DNA of 41,799 bases from Allomyces macrogynus ATCC 38327 (taxonomy: Eukaryota > Blastocladiomycota > Blastocladiomycetes > Blastocladiales > Blastocladiaceae). The stretch's first letter is position 1, and every line of letters begins with the position of its first letter. The notes beneath the pieces were generated by a model. That model searched no databases and had not been told where the DNA came from. It saw only the letters and a list, made by a program, of their open reading frames with translations. Positions 10,608 to 22,892 of the stretch are shown piece after piece. Location: the NCBI GenBank assembly GCA_000151295.1, contig GG745347.1, forward strand, positions 10,810 through 52,608, in the 5' to 3' direction. The position numbers and the translations under genes are program-made.

Positions 10608-11762
10608 ATGTCGCTCGCCAACCAAATCTCGTTTGCCGTGCTCGCCGTCGAGGGCGTTGTCGTCGTGCTGCTCTCGGTAAGTCGACGACCACCCTTCGCC
10701 GCCAACGGCGCTCCCGCAACGCGCCGTTCCAGTTCTAACGCGTTTCCTCACTGGACGCGTTTCCCGCAGATCCCGCTGCCGGCTAAGGCGCGCAAGGCTC
10801 TCGCGCGCCTCCTCACCGAGTCGGCCATTGCCAAGCAGGCTTCGGTCCCATTCTGGTTCCTCGCCATGTATGTTTCCTTTGGTACTTTCGTCGTTAGGGT
10901 CCGACGCACTCTGACCCGGATCCCGCGCCCCCTTTCGACCTGCTCTAGCTTCCTCGCCGTGAACTTTGCCGGTACGTTCCGACGTGTCTCAACAACACGA
11001 AACGAACATCGCGACCTCGCGCGCGCATGCTGACGTCCCGCGTCCACGCACGACGACTTAGATGCAACGCTGCGCCAGTACAAGCTCTCCCAGCAGCACC
11101 ACGGAGTCGAGATTGACAGCCACCACCACCACCATGTCGGCTACCCGATCAACGACATGGATCCGCGTGCCAAGCTCTTCCAGGCGCAGCGCAAGTATGT
11201 CTGCGCTCGCTCGTTCCGTCCCAGTGCATAGGCAACAACTGACGGCGCCGTTCCTGTCCCTAGCATGTACCTGACGGGCTCGGCCCTCTTCCTCCTCTTG
11301 TACGCTTGACCACTCGACCACGCTCGACGCGAGCGACCCCACTTGCCTCCTCTCCACCTTCTCACGTCCCCGCGAACTCACTGAATTAGCGTCATCAACG
11401 TCCTGCGCGGCCTTCTCGTCGACATCGTCCGTGCCGAGACCAAGCTCGCCGCGCTCGTCGCCCAGGCCGCCAACAACAACCGCCAGGTCAAGCAGCTGCT
11501 CGACGAAAACGACAAGCTGCAAAAGGGAAAGGAGCTGCTAGCGGCATCGGCACCGGCCGACAACTTTGACGAGAAGGTCGAGGCGGCCGTCGCGGCCAAG
11601 ACCGAGATCTTGAAAAAGCAGGCCGACAGCAACCACCGCCAGTACATGGCCCTCTCCGACAAGTACAACGAACTCGAAAAGAAGTACGACCTGCTCAAGA
11701 CGCGGCGCGCCGAGGAGGAGGGGCACAACGTCGTGCAGGCCGCGAGCAAGAAGGATGATTGA
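10608..11762 (+). CDS. BCAP31: BAP31-family ER membrane chaperone/export receptor
   Basis: BAP31 (yeast Yet1/Yet3) is a three-pass ER protein that sorts membrane cargo for export. Six exons are modelled: 10608-10676, 10770-10867, 10949-10971, 11062-11194, 11264-11299 and 11390-11762, giving 243 residues (human 246). Seen: an N-terminal helix (residues about 5-24), a second helix around FWFLAIFLAVNFA made by joining exons 2 and 3, the family block KLFQAQRNMYLTGSALFL leading into helix three, and a long charged C-terminal coiled coil. The protein ends in KKDD, which fits the dilysine (KKxx) ER-retrieval signal of the family (KKEE in human). A run of five histidines lies in the loop between helices two and three, expected on the luminal side. 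Two exons are tiny (23 and 36 bases). The first donor is the only GTAAGT used in the window. Confidence 0.93.
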
Positions 11763-12841
11763 GGTGGAGGGGACGGGCTACCGAACCGGGTATGCCCGCA
11801 CAGAGTGGCATGGTCAAGGATCACCCGTTTTGAGTAAATGAGAATCTAGTTTTCTTCGCGCACATTGTTCTTGTCGAAAGTTTGCGAAACTGGTAAGTGC
11901 CGCGGATGCTTGATGCTCAGCATGCAGACAGTCTGATGGTGGACGCGTTGTGATTTGGAGGGAATAGGGAGCAGTGCATTTTGTTCTGATCCCAATGAAT
12001 GTCCTTGGCAGCCGCATGGCACTGGGCGTTAAATGAGCATGAGCGAAATGCTTGCCTGGTCTCAGCGCGCGCACCGTGGCTGGCGAGCATGACGACCACG
12101 AGGTCAACGCAGAATGAACAGCGGCAACGCAGAAGAGCGTAAGGGAGGCCTCAGCTTGCGATCACGAATTCGGTGATCGACTTGGGCCGCTGCTCATGGG
12201 GATCAACCGTGCGCGAGGAAATGCAAATGCAAAAGCAAGAAGGGCAGGTCGGTCTCATCAAGTTCCAGCGACCATGAACGATAATGATCCAAGTGGAAAA
12301 AAAATCCGCAACCAGAGATGTCATCCTGGTTACAGGTAAACAATACACAGCTAGTGTGTGTAGGTGGGCGCGACCCAACCCGACCAACACCACGGTTCTC
12401 CAGTGAAGGGTCGCAAATTGATCAAGTCGTGGTGGCCCAAATTTGAGAAACGTCACATGCTGACTCATTCCATTTTGTAACGAACATGTCGCTTGCCTTG
12501 CCTCGCCTTCCTTCCCCCACGTCGGCATCGTCAGCACAACACTCGGCCGGAACTGGCAGAACAGCAACCGATCGCCAAGGCAGAAAAAATGCAGGAGGAA
12601 ACAACGAGCCCCATCCTAAATTGTATATCATACGGTGGACGACAACGATATTCCTTCCCCTCCTCGACCATCAGGGGGCCGACCGACACTCGACCGACCC
12701 GTCCGGCCCCTCTCCCTCTTCCTACCAAATCCCAGCACAACCGACGTGTCCGCCGGCACCAACCAGCGCAACCCCGGGACGCCCCACGCGCGAGACCCAC
12801 CCGACCGCCGACCACGCGCCCGCCCCGCCCTCGCGCCGTGA
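11763..12841. other. Convergent intergenic region between BAP31 and NOT3
   Basis: This stretch of 1079 bases carries the 3' flanks of two converging genes. It is less GC-rich than the coding parts around 11820-12480. The 12660-12840 part is C-rich on the plus strand (G-rich in the NOT3 transcript sense). No conserved frame, tRNA or repeat was recognised. Confidence 0.55.
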
Positions 12842-15586
12842 TCATGCCATATCCGTGTCCTCGAGGTACCGGTACTCAAACTTGAACTGGTCGCGCGTCT
12901 GCTGCCGCCATGCCGCCTCGTGGTCAAAATACAAGTAGGTGCCGAGCTCGTACTCGTCGGTCATGGCCGCCGGATCGTTATGCCGCTGGAACCACGTGCG
13001 GTACTGCTTGTGGTACCGCCACGATTGCCGCTTGAGCTCGCGCGCGGCCATGTACTGCGCATACGTGCCCGGTTGGAAATAAAACATGAAAAACAGCGTG
13101 TCGAGCTCGAGCCGCTCGTAGAGCGCCGGGAGTGCAAGCACTGCCGCCGGTTGCTGCGGGTAGTACCCGGGCGTCACGTAAGGCCGCTGCGGGATGTAGG
13201 GCTTTCCGCGCTCCGAGTCGGCCACCATCGGCGCGCTCGCGAGCGCCGCGTCGAGCATGGTTGGGATCGGCCGCGGCACGAGCGGCGCGGTCGTGTCGGC
13301 AGCCGAGGCGCCCGTGCGCGCGCCGAACGCGCGTGACCGTGCGGCTTGGAATGCGGCGACCAAGTCGGCCAGACTGGACGGGATCCGGTTATCCAGAGGT
13401 TCTGCGACGGGCGCGACCGGTGCTGCAGCGGGTGCTGCAGACTCCGACTCGTCGCCGGGTGCCGGCAACGTCGTAGGTTCGGCCTTGCCCGCACCGAGTG
13501 CTGGTGCTGCCGGGTCCGACGATGCACCCGACGAATCGACATCGCCGTCGGTCATGCCCGCATGCGACAGCGACGCCGTGCCCGCGGCCGTCGCCGAGGA
13601 CGCCAAATCCAACTCGGCGGCATCGGCATGTGCATCAAACCCGAGCGTCGACGGCGTTGCACCGCGCGACGTCGATTGCGAGTCGCCGAGTGTCGAGACG
13701 TTTGCGCTCGACGGTGGTGACGACCATTTGGATGGCGGCACGGCCGTTGCCGCCATGCCCGGCGGCGTTGCAAGCCCCGACGACTTGGGCGTGTCGTTGC
13801 GCACCGACGGGCTTGCCGATCGCGATGCCGCGACCGAAACCATGGCCGATGCGGGCGTGCCGGGCGCCGACCCGGTCTCGTCCCTGCTCGCCGCCGCCGC
13901 GGTCGACGTGGCTTGCGCCGTACCCTGCTTGGCCGCCTGGTTCCATGCGGTAAGTTTTGGTGGTGGTGGCGGGACTGTTGGCGGGACCGCGGCAGGCGGT
14001 GTGGTCGGTGTCGGAGTCGGCGTCGACGACCGCTGATCGGCACGTGCCAATTTCGGGCTCGGTGCGGCAGACGGCGGCTTGCTTGGTGTCGGCAATGCGG
14101 GGGTCGTGGCAGGGGTCGTGGTCGTGGATCCGTTCTTTCTTGCCGGCGTCGATGCCGGCTTGCGCGTGGTTGTCACGGATGGGGTTGCTGGCGGCACGTG
14201 GTCGAGCTCGGCCTCGTCGGAACGCGCCTTGTCGAGGCTCGGCACAAGATGGTCGTCGAGAATCGTTGTGCCAAACAGCTCCACGTCCTCTTCGAGCGAG
14301 AGCGAGTCGTAGACGTCGAGGTAGTCGTCCTCGGTGTCCTGTGGTTGGAACACGCACGCGATGCGACGCGGGCCACGTCAGCTCGCGGGCGCGCAGAGGG
14401 AAGCGAGGGAACAAGAGAAGTGGGGGAACGAAGAACATGCCGCGCGAGCGTCGCGCTGGCCACCGTTGCGGCCGAGCACAAGCGCAGCGAGTGCACGTCA
14501 TCGTGCAGCCGTTCCGCATCGCCACCACCGCAAACTGGCCGATACGGACCTCGTAGGTCTCGAGGTAATACTCGACGTTTTCCTTGATCTCGTCAATCTG
14601 GTCGGGTTCGAGAAACCCATTTTCGAGCATGCGCAGCGCTATCTCGAGCTTGCGAATATGCTTGCGATGCCGCTCGATTTGTCGTACGAGCAGTTCCATT
14701 TGCTCCTTGGCCGCACTCTTCTTGCCGCGCTTGCCGCCCGCGACCTGCAGCTGCTCCTGCTGCGCCTCGAGCCCGTCAATCTGCTGGTTGAGCCGGTCGA
14801 CCGTCTCGTTGATCCAGTCGACGGCGGCCTGCTTCTTGACGACCTCCGGGTCGATCTTATCGGGCAGGCCGAGGCCCTCCTTGGAGAAGGCCTTGGTCTT
14901 GAGTTCCTTTTCAATCGCCTTGAACCGTTCCATTTGCTGGCGTACAGGACAAAAAAATCGATCCCAGTCAGTTTCACAGAAATGCTGCCTCCCCTCAAAG
15001 GTCCCGTTCGTCAAGCTATCACGGACCGTCTCAATCAACCTCCTGTTTTCCAATAATGCGCGTTTGTCCTTGATTTCCGACGAGTTGATCCACGTCTTGA
15101 TTTGGTCGCGGCTTCGTTGCAGCTTCTTGATTTCCTTTTTCAGCTCGAGTTCGTATTTTTCGCGCTGCGTCGGGTTTGTGCTCGTGTTGAGCTTGTCGAC
15201 GGCCGCCTCGAAATCGACGACGCCCTCGGCCACCTTTTTCAGGGCCTTGTCGATTTCCACTACGGCACGGCAGGTGGAGGAAATGCGCATGGCGCGCGCG
15301 GGGGACGCGTGAGTATCCGGTCCGGCAGGTCATGCGCGGCGAAGCGAGACGTTGAGCGACGGAGCAACCGAGACGGCATGGCGCACGCCAGTGCGAGCGG
15401 CGACGGCAGAGTAGGCACGCGTGCGCGGGCACGGCGCCATGAAGTCCGGTAGTGTCACCGCTTGCCGTTACGCGAGCCCCCGCATCGTGGCGCTGTTTCA
15501 GTGGCGGACGCGGTCGGTGCTGTGCCATGGCCGTCCCGGCGCACGAAGAGAGTCGCCGCAGTACTTTGCATTTTCCGGGTCGCCAT
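12842..15586 (-). CDS. NOT3: CCR4-NOT complex subunit NOT3/NOT5
   Basis: NOT3/NOT5 is a scaffold subunit of the CCR4-NOT deadenylase, linking mRNA decay and translation. Four exons are modelled: 15565-15586, 15027-15259, 14550-14936 and 12842-14338, giving 712 residues. The N-terminal NOT3 coiled-coil domain shows EIDKALKKVAEGV, EKYELELKKEIKKLQR, RDQIKTWINSSEIKDKR, then after intron 2 QMERFKAIEKELKTKAFS and the block KEGLGLPDKIDPEV. The middle (about residues 230-550) is Pro/Thr/Ser/Ala-rich and disordered. The C-terminal NOT box has LDTLFFMFYFQPGTYAQYMAA, a tryptophan-rich core (SWRYHKQYRTWFQRH) and ends EYRYLEDTDMA. The first exon is only 22 bases. Its product MATRKMQM aligns with the human start MADKRKLQ and lies in a strong start context. 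The gene is upstream-adjacent to SMARCAD1 on the same strand, with 506 bases between. Confidence 0.93.
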
Positions 15587-16092
15587 GGTGCCGGCGGGGT
15601 GCGCGTGGTCGCGGCAGTCGTTGGTGGTGCAGGCAAAAGACGGCCTGGTGGTGGCCGCAGTTGGAGTGGGCGGTGGGCGGCAAAGGCCGTCGGCGAGCGG
15701 GCTGCAGCGAGTTGTGCGGGCCGCTAGAGCTGGATTGCGGGTGGTGGTAGGTGTGCCGAAGCGGTGCGATGGAGGAGACCGCAAATGCGCGCGTCGTCGA
15801 GCAGGCGAGCAGCGAGCCATCTGCCAGAAGCAACAGAGTCGTGGGGTGGTGGTGGGTGGTAGCGCGTGCCATTCGGAGGAACGGCGGTTCGCTGCCACAC
15901 CTGTCATGGCTCTCTCTTGCAGCAACGTGCCCAAACCGCACCGCGCCACGCCGTCCCTGTCCATGTGAACACGAAGACTGCGCTGCCTATTTCTATTCCT
16001 GCTTCGGCTTGGCAAACGACGATCGCCCTTCATTTTGCTTCATCATTCGCCCAGCACACCATCGTCGCGGCTCACACGCCGTACGCGCCCGG
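15587..16092. other. Intergenic: SMARCAD1 3' flank and NOT3 promoter
   Basis: 506 bases between two minus-strand genes. The part next to 16000-16090 is the SMARCAD1 3' flank. The rest is GC-rich and should hold the NOT3 promoter. No further gene or repeat is visible. Confidence 0.55.
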
Positions 16093-19000
16093 CTAGCGCG
16101 TGCCCGTCACGCTGTTCGTGCCCCAGCTCGCCGTGTCGACGTCGTCGCCGAGAATTGACGACGTGCTGTCGCCGAGATCTGCGCTATCAGCACCCTCGAG
16201 CATCGCTGCCGCCGCCGCGTCGCCGCCGGCAAGCTGCGTCGCCATGATCTGCATCACGTCGCGCTCGAGCGACCCTATCCACCCATCGCACTTTGCGTCA
16301 GTCTACCTGGGCCACTTTCGCGCGGCATGATCACATCCAAAAAGAAACATACCGCCAACCGCCGATGACATTGCCGCATCGTCGTCGTCGTCGTCGCCGC
16401 CCGTCACAGCAGCATCGCGCGCGCTCCCGCCCTCCTGCAGCCGCTGGTCGAGAATCAGCTTGGCCTCTTGCCGCCGGTAGATTATGTCCTCGATCGTGTC
16501 CTTGCACACGAGCTTGATCACCTGCACGGGCCGCGTCTGGCCGAGTCGCCAAGCGCGATCGCACGCCTGCGCGTCGTTGAACGGGTTAAAGTCGAGGTCG
16601 TGGATGATGACCGTGTTGGCCGCCGTCAGGTTGAGTCTGGTGATGAGGCCAAAGAGAGGGTGAGCACGACGCGGGAGCTGCGCGCATCGCAAAAAGATGC
16701 GTACCCGAGACCGCCCGCCTTGGTGCTAAGCAAAAACACGAAAATCTCGCCGTTTTCCTGAAACTCGTCGACGAGACCTTGCCGCTCCACGACAGGCGTC
16801 GTGCCGTCAAGCCGGAGGTATTTCTACACACGGTAGAGACGCGTAAGTCGCGATCCACACGTCCACGAGACAACAACGAGCACGTACGTAGCCAAGCGTC
16901 GTCAAAAACGCCTCCAAGATATCGAGGCACATCGTAAACTGGGAGAATATCAGGCATCGATCGCCGTTGGCCTTGCCCTCGCGCAGCATCTCCTTCAACT
17001 GCACAAACTTGGCCGACTGCATCCACTCCTCGTTCTGGAGCGCAAACTTGCCGAGCGATTTCGGGTACTTGCGGCACATGCCCTCGAGCTCAAAATCCGA
17101 GCAAATCAAGAGATCCTCGGTCACGTACTGCACGTTCGCGTCCCAATACGGCTCCTCCTTCATCAAGTGCCGCGCCATCGTCTTGACCGTCGCGTCATCA
17201 AACCGGCGGCGGAACAGAAGCGGATGCGCCGCGGCCTTGCGCAAATCCATCAAGTAGTTCTTGAACTGCTTGGCGGCGCCCGCCGACACGGCGTCCTGCG
17301 ACGCCCGGACCAGCTCGTCGTAGAGCACGCGTTGCCCGCCCTCAAGCGTGCAGTGCACGACGCGCACGTGCTTGGGCGGTAAGTCGCCGAGCACCTGCGT
17401 CTTCTTCCGGCGCAACACAAACGGCGCCATGATGCGACGCACCTTGTCGATCCGCTGCGCCGAAATGGCCTCGAGCGACTTGAGCTTGAAGATGCGCTGC
17501 CAGGCATCGCCCTTGCTCGCGAACAATGCCGGCATGATAAACGTGAGCAGCGCGAGCAGTTCCTGCAAGTCGTTTTGCATGGGCGTGCCCGTCGTCAAGA
17601 GCCGGAACGGCGCGTTAATCGCCATCAGGTGCTTGTACCGCATCGAGTCGGCGTTTTTCACGAAATGGCCCTCATCGAGAATCATCGTGCGGAACTTCAT
17701 CTTGCGCAAGAAAACGCGGTCGTCCTTCCCGCCGGTCGCCACGTTATACGTCGTCACGACCACGTGGTAGGGTTCCTCGGCGTACCGAATCTCTGACTGC
17801 AGTGCCGCACGCTCGGCCTGCGACCCGGAATAGGACGCGACGTGCAATGCGTGGCCGGGCACCCACCGCGCGAGTTCGCGCAGCCAGTTATCGAGCGTCG
17901 ACGCCGGGCACACAATCAGGTGCGGTCCTTGGTGCCCGAGTTCCAGCAGGTTGGCAAGGAACGCAATCACCTGCGCGGTCTTGCCGAGTCCCATATCGTC
18001 GGCGAGAATCCCAGCGAGCCCGCGCTGGTAGAGGAGCGTGAGCCACGAGACGCCGACGAGCTGGTAGGACTTGAGTGTCAGCGCCGGGTTGACGAGCGCC
18101 GGCTGTTGCCGCAACAGGTGGTGGTGCGTATTGCTGGCTTCGTCATGCCACGTCGACGTGATCTTGGTCAAGTCTTCGCCAATCGTCTCGCACTCGGCAA
18201 TGATCTGGTCCATGGCATCGACCGCGGCCCGCGTTGCCGTGTAATTGTCGAGAATACGGACGGTTACGCCCTTCTTGGCCGTGATCTTGGCGTACAAGTC
18301 GTCTTCGCTCGCGTACGGTCGCAATTCGGCCAGAATCTTGGCCTGCGCGGGCGTGCACTGCGTAAACTCGAGCAACAAGTCGGCCGTGGCCGTATTGAAG
18401 AAATCGACCGTCGCCTGCGCGCTCGCGTGATCGTCGTTTTCGCTGCTCGCGTCGCTATCCTCGGCCTCATCCTCGTCATCGTCGTCGAGCGGAACCGCCG
18501 GTCGCGGCGGTGGTGGTGCAGGCGCGTCCGACCGCACCGTCCGTCCTGCCAGCCCCGATACCGCCGCTCGCTGCGGCGCGGCGGCCACAAGCTTCAGCAA
18601 TCGCGCCGTCGCTGCAGCCACGTCCCCACGGCAATTTTCAAGAATCAGAGCGACGCGGGACCTCGGCACGGCCGGGAACAGCACGGCCAGCTGGTCCTCT
18701 GGCCCCGCAGCAGCCATTGGTGGCGGCAGGACCGCCACGGGCGCATCATCGTCCTCATCGCCCAAGTCGCGCGCGAGGTCACCCTTGCGCACGAGTCGGC
18801 GTCGTTTGCGCACGGGCGTCGGTGACTTTTCACCGGAGTCGGTCCGCGGGCGGGTCGTTGGTGGGACCATGGTGGTTGGTGCGGGTGCCGGGTACGCGGG
18901 ATGCGCCGACTGCGAGACGACGCGCGCAGTTGGGTCAGCCGCAGCGGCCGAGGCACTAAGCGTGTCGCGGTCGGGAGTTTCGACAACGACGGCGGTTGGC

Positions 19001-19530
19001 GAGGAGAGGAGGTGCCACGAACGCTGCGTGCGTGGGGTCATGGCCGCAGTTGGAACTGGGGACGGGTGTGTCGACGCGGGTTGCGCTGGTGAGGGAGGTA
19101 GGTAGGTGTACGTCGCCGAGTGCGCGAACGCGGCCGGGTTCGCGTAGGCAGCCGGGTGCGGGTGCGGCAGTGGTTGCTGCCGGTGCTGGTAATGGTGCGC
19201 GTGCGCGTGCGGTGGCCGTTGCTGTTGGACCTGGTACTGGTGCACTTGCGCTTCCGATGGCGGGTGCGCCGGGTACGAGTGCGTTAGCGGGTAGGCCGGT
19301 GGAGCGGCAGCCGAGTAGGGCGACGCGTGTGCTGGAGGGACCGTCGAGTAGGGCGACACGGCGGGCGCGTGCGCGTAGTGTTGCGGCAGGGACGGCAGTG
19401 TCAATCTCGGGTGCGAACCATGGGCCGATGCGGTCGCCGTGGTCGCGGTTGGTCCCGTGCGGGGGTGGCGCGCCTGTGCGGGAGCCGCGCCGAGCAGGTC
19501 GGCTTCGTCGTCGCTAAGGCGGAAGGGCAT
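16093..19530 (-). CDS. SMARCAD1: SNF2-family chromatin remodeller SMARCAD1/Fun30
   Basis: Fun30/SMARCAD1 is an ATP-driven remodeller that promotes DNA-end resection and silent-chromatin maintenance. Four exons are modelled: 16888-19530, 16705-16823, 16353-16636 and 16093-16274, giving 1075 residues. The first 270 residues are His/Pro/Tyr/Ala-rich and disordered. A CUE ubiquitin-binding domain lies at about 276-318 ([18 protein letters not shown]). The ATPase starts near 485 ([12 protein letters not shown]), with Walker A DDMGLGKT at about 511-518, DEGH box [10 protein letters not shown] at about 613-622, [16 protein letters not shown], and the C-lobe spliced across introns 1-2: [22 protein letters not shown], and motif VI in exon 3 ([17 protein letters not shown]). 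DEGH instead of DEAH and the CUE domain favour Fun30/SMARCAD1 over other SNF2 groups. It has one CUE domain where human SMARCAD1 has two. The C-terminus after exon 3 is acidic and Ala-rich. Head-to-head with the 20616 gene. Confidence 0.93.
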
Positions 19531-20615
19531 CGTGGTGGACGTCGCGGCGCGCAGTGATTGCGGGCAGTTATTGGGCCGTTCGTCTGGCGGGCACGGCGCG
19601 GTTGGGATGAAATCAATTTTGGTCGCGGTCTTGGGTCTTGGAGGTGGTGCAAAAGAGAGAATGCGGAGGAGTGCGCGGTGGGCCGGTGATCAGGCATCAC
19701 GTGAGTTGGAAACGATCTGGCAGTTCTGTTTCAGGAAGCGTGCCTGCGCGATTACAGGTGGCGCTTCGTCGACGCCGGCAAAAGGCGCGGACAAGACGCC
19801 TGCACCCAAAAACAGCGAGCAACGTGGCACCAGTCCAAGCTGGAAAATTGCCAGTTTGTGCTTTGTTTTGCTTTCTTTTCCAAGTTTCCCTCTCGTTTCC
19901 ACGAAAAGACAACGCACGGGCGAAAGGCGCACACTTCAAACGTCCCGTCTCCGTTCGCTTTTTTGGGCGCTCGCCCTGCCTCGGCCGTGACCGTGCCTCT
20001 CTCCTCCTTTCGCCACCGTCTCGAGCCCGCCCACCCTCAACTGATCGCCGACGTCGCGCCCAGCGTGCGCCGTGACGGTCGCGCGCGCCCGCCTCTTGCT
20101 GCAATTCAACCCAGATCGCTCCACGGTGGGCCCCCGCCCCGGCGCACCGACCCGTGTCGGCCTTCGTGAGCGCACTCGACCACGCGCCCGCACCCGCCGC
20201 GCTTCGTGTTCAGGATTGCCCACGCCGCCCGCACGCGCACGCCCGCTCGCTGCAGTCTTGCAACGTGATCGCTCTCGATTGACCTGGCCGATCACGTCTG
20301 GTCGCGCGCGACCACCCTCCCTCGCGACCCCACCCTGGCTGATCCTCCCCGCAGCACGACACACGCGCGCCAAGTACGTTTCCGAGCTGCTCACGCCCAT
20401 GTCCAACCCATCCACCACGGCTTGCGGTGGTGCCGCGTCCGCATGCGGCGCGCTGCCAAGAACCAGAGTTGGCTTGAAGTTCCGGATCGCCGATCGACAC
20501 ACTTTTGACTGACGCACCGGACGTCCGCTCGTACCTATTGCTCCGCCTTGTTTCGACAGACTCGTTCTGCCAACGCCAACGTGCGTGCGTTTTGATTTGA
20601 ACGCCAGCTGAGATC
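19531..20615. promoter_or_regulatory. Divergent intergenic region between SMARCAD1 and the 20616 membrane-protein gene
   Basis: 1085 bases between opposite start codons. The section near 19840-19970 is T/C-rich on the plus strand. The section 19990-20500 is strongly C-rich and gives long Arg/Pro-rich frames without domains, which I treat as leader or promoter sequence. No TATA box or clear motif was identified. Confidence 0.5.
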
Positions 20616-22112
20616 ATGGCCACGCGAGCGCCAGATGCAGCGTTCCCGCTCGACAAGCCCAATGTGACACGACCACCTTCGATGACGCCCGCATCCGCGG
20701 CCGCGACCACTACCCCACTGTCGCCAACAATACCCCGCCCGGCATCCTTCTCGCGCCCGACTTCAACACCAGCGACAGCGCCCATGGCCACGCTCCCAAT
20801 GATGCTCTACAACACGTGGTCGACGGCCGCGTCGGTCCCGCTCGCTCGTGCCGCGGGCGACTCGAGTACCGATATTCCGGCCCCGGCCTCGGCCACGAGC
20901 AGTATCCCACGAGCTCTCGCGCGTACCGTCTCGTGGGGATCGAGCGGCGAGTTCCTTCCCCCACCTGGGACCAAACCACCCGTCTTCCCGCGCACCGAGT
21001 CGCTCGCGCGCCCCTCGGGTGTCCCGACCGTCATCAACGTCCCTCCCGCAGCCCTTCTCTCGCACCTGCGCCGCACGAGCGTACTTCAATCAGACGTCGG
21101 CAGTGTGCGCACCGTGGCGACGGCCCCAGCCGGCTGGCCCGTCGGCACAACTGCGCCGGGCGCGTTCAAGGTGCCACAAGCCAGTGCGCGACGTGTATCC
21201 GCGACCGAGCCGTACGACGCGACGCGCGCCGGTGATCCCAGCCGCGACCACGCGTCGCCACACCCACCCGATCCGGGCCCGCAGGACATGGACGTCCTCG
21301 CGCAAGTGCGCGCGTCGCAGGCGGCACTGCTCACGCTAGCGTCGCAATCCGCGGCACTTTCCGCGTCCTCGCCGACCGCACCACGGCCAACCTCGAGCAG
21401 CCCGCTCGCAACGACGCCGCCATGGGTCATGCCGCATCCGCTCACCGACCCGCAGGCGCGGCCGACCAGCAGCGCGTCGACGCGCCCACGTCCCGCGAGT
21501 GCGCGTGCCGTGAGTACACGGGCTACGGCTGCTGCTGACCCTGCGGACGATTCGGATACGAGCAGCGACGAGGCGGCCGACGGTTTCTCGGTGCGGCTGC
21601 ACCACGCGTGGCACGTGCTGCTCTTGCAACTCGTGGTGTGCGGGTACGCGATCGCGATTGGCATGATGCTGCTGACGACCTACGGCGGCGTGGATCCATA
21701 CTGGATCAATGACCCGTGGTACCAGCAGCAGCAGCACACGCCGGCACGCACGCGGATGCTCGGGATTCCACTGACCGTCTTTGCGACCTGGTCGCTGTTC
21801 ACGGGCTGGTGGATCGTGGTGGGGCTAGTCGTGGTCGGTGCCGGCGCACCCGCGTGGGCGATTCGGACGTGGGTCGGGGTTCAGTGGGTGAACAGTGTCG
21901 TGCTGGTTGTGGCCACCCTGGGGTTGCCCGGCACGTCGTATGTGGTGATGCAGTTTGCCGGGATCGCGCTCGTCATGGTGGCCATGCATGTCTGGTCCAT
22001 GCACGCGTGGTGGGTTGGGCGACAGCCGGGCGCGCGCGACGGGCGGCATGGTCACCGTTGGCGACGGAGCAGGCATAGCAGCGACGACGACGACGTTGAG
22101 GCCGCCAAATGA
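20616..22112 (+). CDS. Unrecognised protein: long disordered N-terminus plus four membrane helices
   Basis: Single open frame of 498 residues from an ATG at 20616. I do not recognise the family. Residues 1 to about 325 are Pro/Ser/Thr/Ala-rich without predicted structure and include an acidic serine patch (DDSDTSSDEAADGF) just before the membrane part. Four hydrophobic segments follow at about 333-357, 383-410, 425-445 and 446-468. Between the first two is an aromatic, polar loop (DPYWINDPWYQQQQH). The C-terminus is Arg/His-rich and ends in a short acidic run (SSDDDDVEAAK). The helices contain many tryptophans (ATWSLFTGWWIVV, HVWSMHAWW). There is no signal peptide, so the disordered N-terminus probably faces the cytosol. 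The next gene downstream has the same overall plan. A MARVEL-like or tetraspan fold is possible but unproven. An intron in the disordered part cannot be excluded. Confidence 0.7.
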   Translation: MATRAPDAAFPLDKPNVTRPPSMTPASAAATTTPLSPTIPRPASFSRPTSTPATAPMATLPMMLYNTWSTAASVPLARAAGDSSTDIPAPASATSSIPRALARTVSWGSSGEFLPPPGTKPPVFPRTESLARPSGVPTVINVPPAALLSHLRRTSVLQSDVGSVRTVATAPAGWPVGTTAPGAFKVPQASARRVSATEPYDATRAGDPSRDHASPHPPDPGPQDMDVLAQVRASQAALLTLASQSAALSASSPTAPRPTSSSPLATTPPWVMPHPLTDPQARPTSSASTRPRPASARAVSTRATAAADPADDSDTSSDEAADGFSVRLHHAWHVLLLQLVVCGYAIAIGMMLLTTYGGVDPYWINDPWYQQQQHTPARTRMLGIPLTVFATWSLFTGWWIVVGLVVVGAGAPAWAIRTWVGVQWVNSVVLVVATLGLPGTSYVVMQFAGIALVMVAMHVWSMHAWWVGRQPGARDGRHGHRWRRSRHSSDDDDVEAAK

Positions 22113-22892
22113 TGCCCGCGTGCTCAGGTCGTCGCGTTCGCGCGAGCTGGTCGGTCGCGATTTTTTACCCTCGACGGGCGGCCGTCTTCGTTTCGATTTC
22201 ATTTTTGGATACCCTGAATACAATACACGTCTGTGCGCTTCATCCACGTCGGGCTCCCCCTTTCATTCGCAACAAAATTTGGGATTGGTGACCTTCGCGG
22301 CACCATTTCTCAACTTCGATAAACTATGGTGCTGCGCGCTGTTACGCCGCGCTGCAGCTGGCTGCATGAAGCAGCAGTAAATCTGCCATGACGTTGACAA
22401 GGCGCGCTCGCTCGACGAGGGCAAGTCCGTGCTGGGTCCTTGGCGCGCTCCTTTGCACCCCCACCCATTCCGACCTGTTCTCGCAGTCAACAACTCATCC
22501 CAAACGTACTCCCGCCGCGAGAACCACGGCGGCCGCAGCAACGCAACGGCCACGGACGACAACTGCCCGCATTTGGTCCGCCCGACGCAGCCAGCCAGCC
22601 CCAGGCCGTCGCTCGCTGCAACGCAACGTCTCTCCGACAAACTCATTCCAACGTCGACCCACGAACCAAGTCGTTGACCAACTGCACGCCGCGGCGGACC
22701 CTCGCTCCCCGACCCTCAGCATCAAGGCCGGCGCGCTCGCATAAAGCTTCTCCACCCGCCTAGACCACGCGCAGCAGCCTGAACGACGCAAGAAGTGGCC
22801 TCGACCCCGCCTCGAACTATCCATTCGCGCCTAACACACTTCATTACATTGCCGCCGTCAAGTCCCACCAAGTCCTCGAACCCGTCGTCATT
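22113..22892. other. Intergenic between two plus-strand membrane-protein genes
   Basis: 780 bases holding the 3' flank of the upstream gene and the promoter of the downstream one. The section 22160-22380 is less GC-rich; 22480-22860 is C/A-rich, as in other leaders here. No conserved coding sequence or repeat was recognised. Confidence 0.5.
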
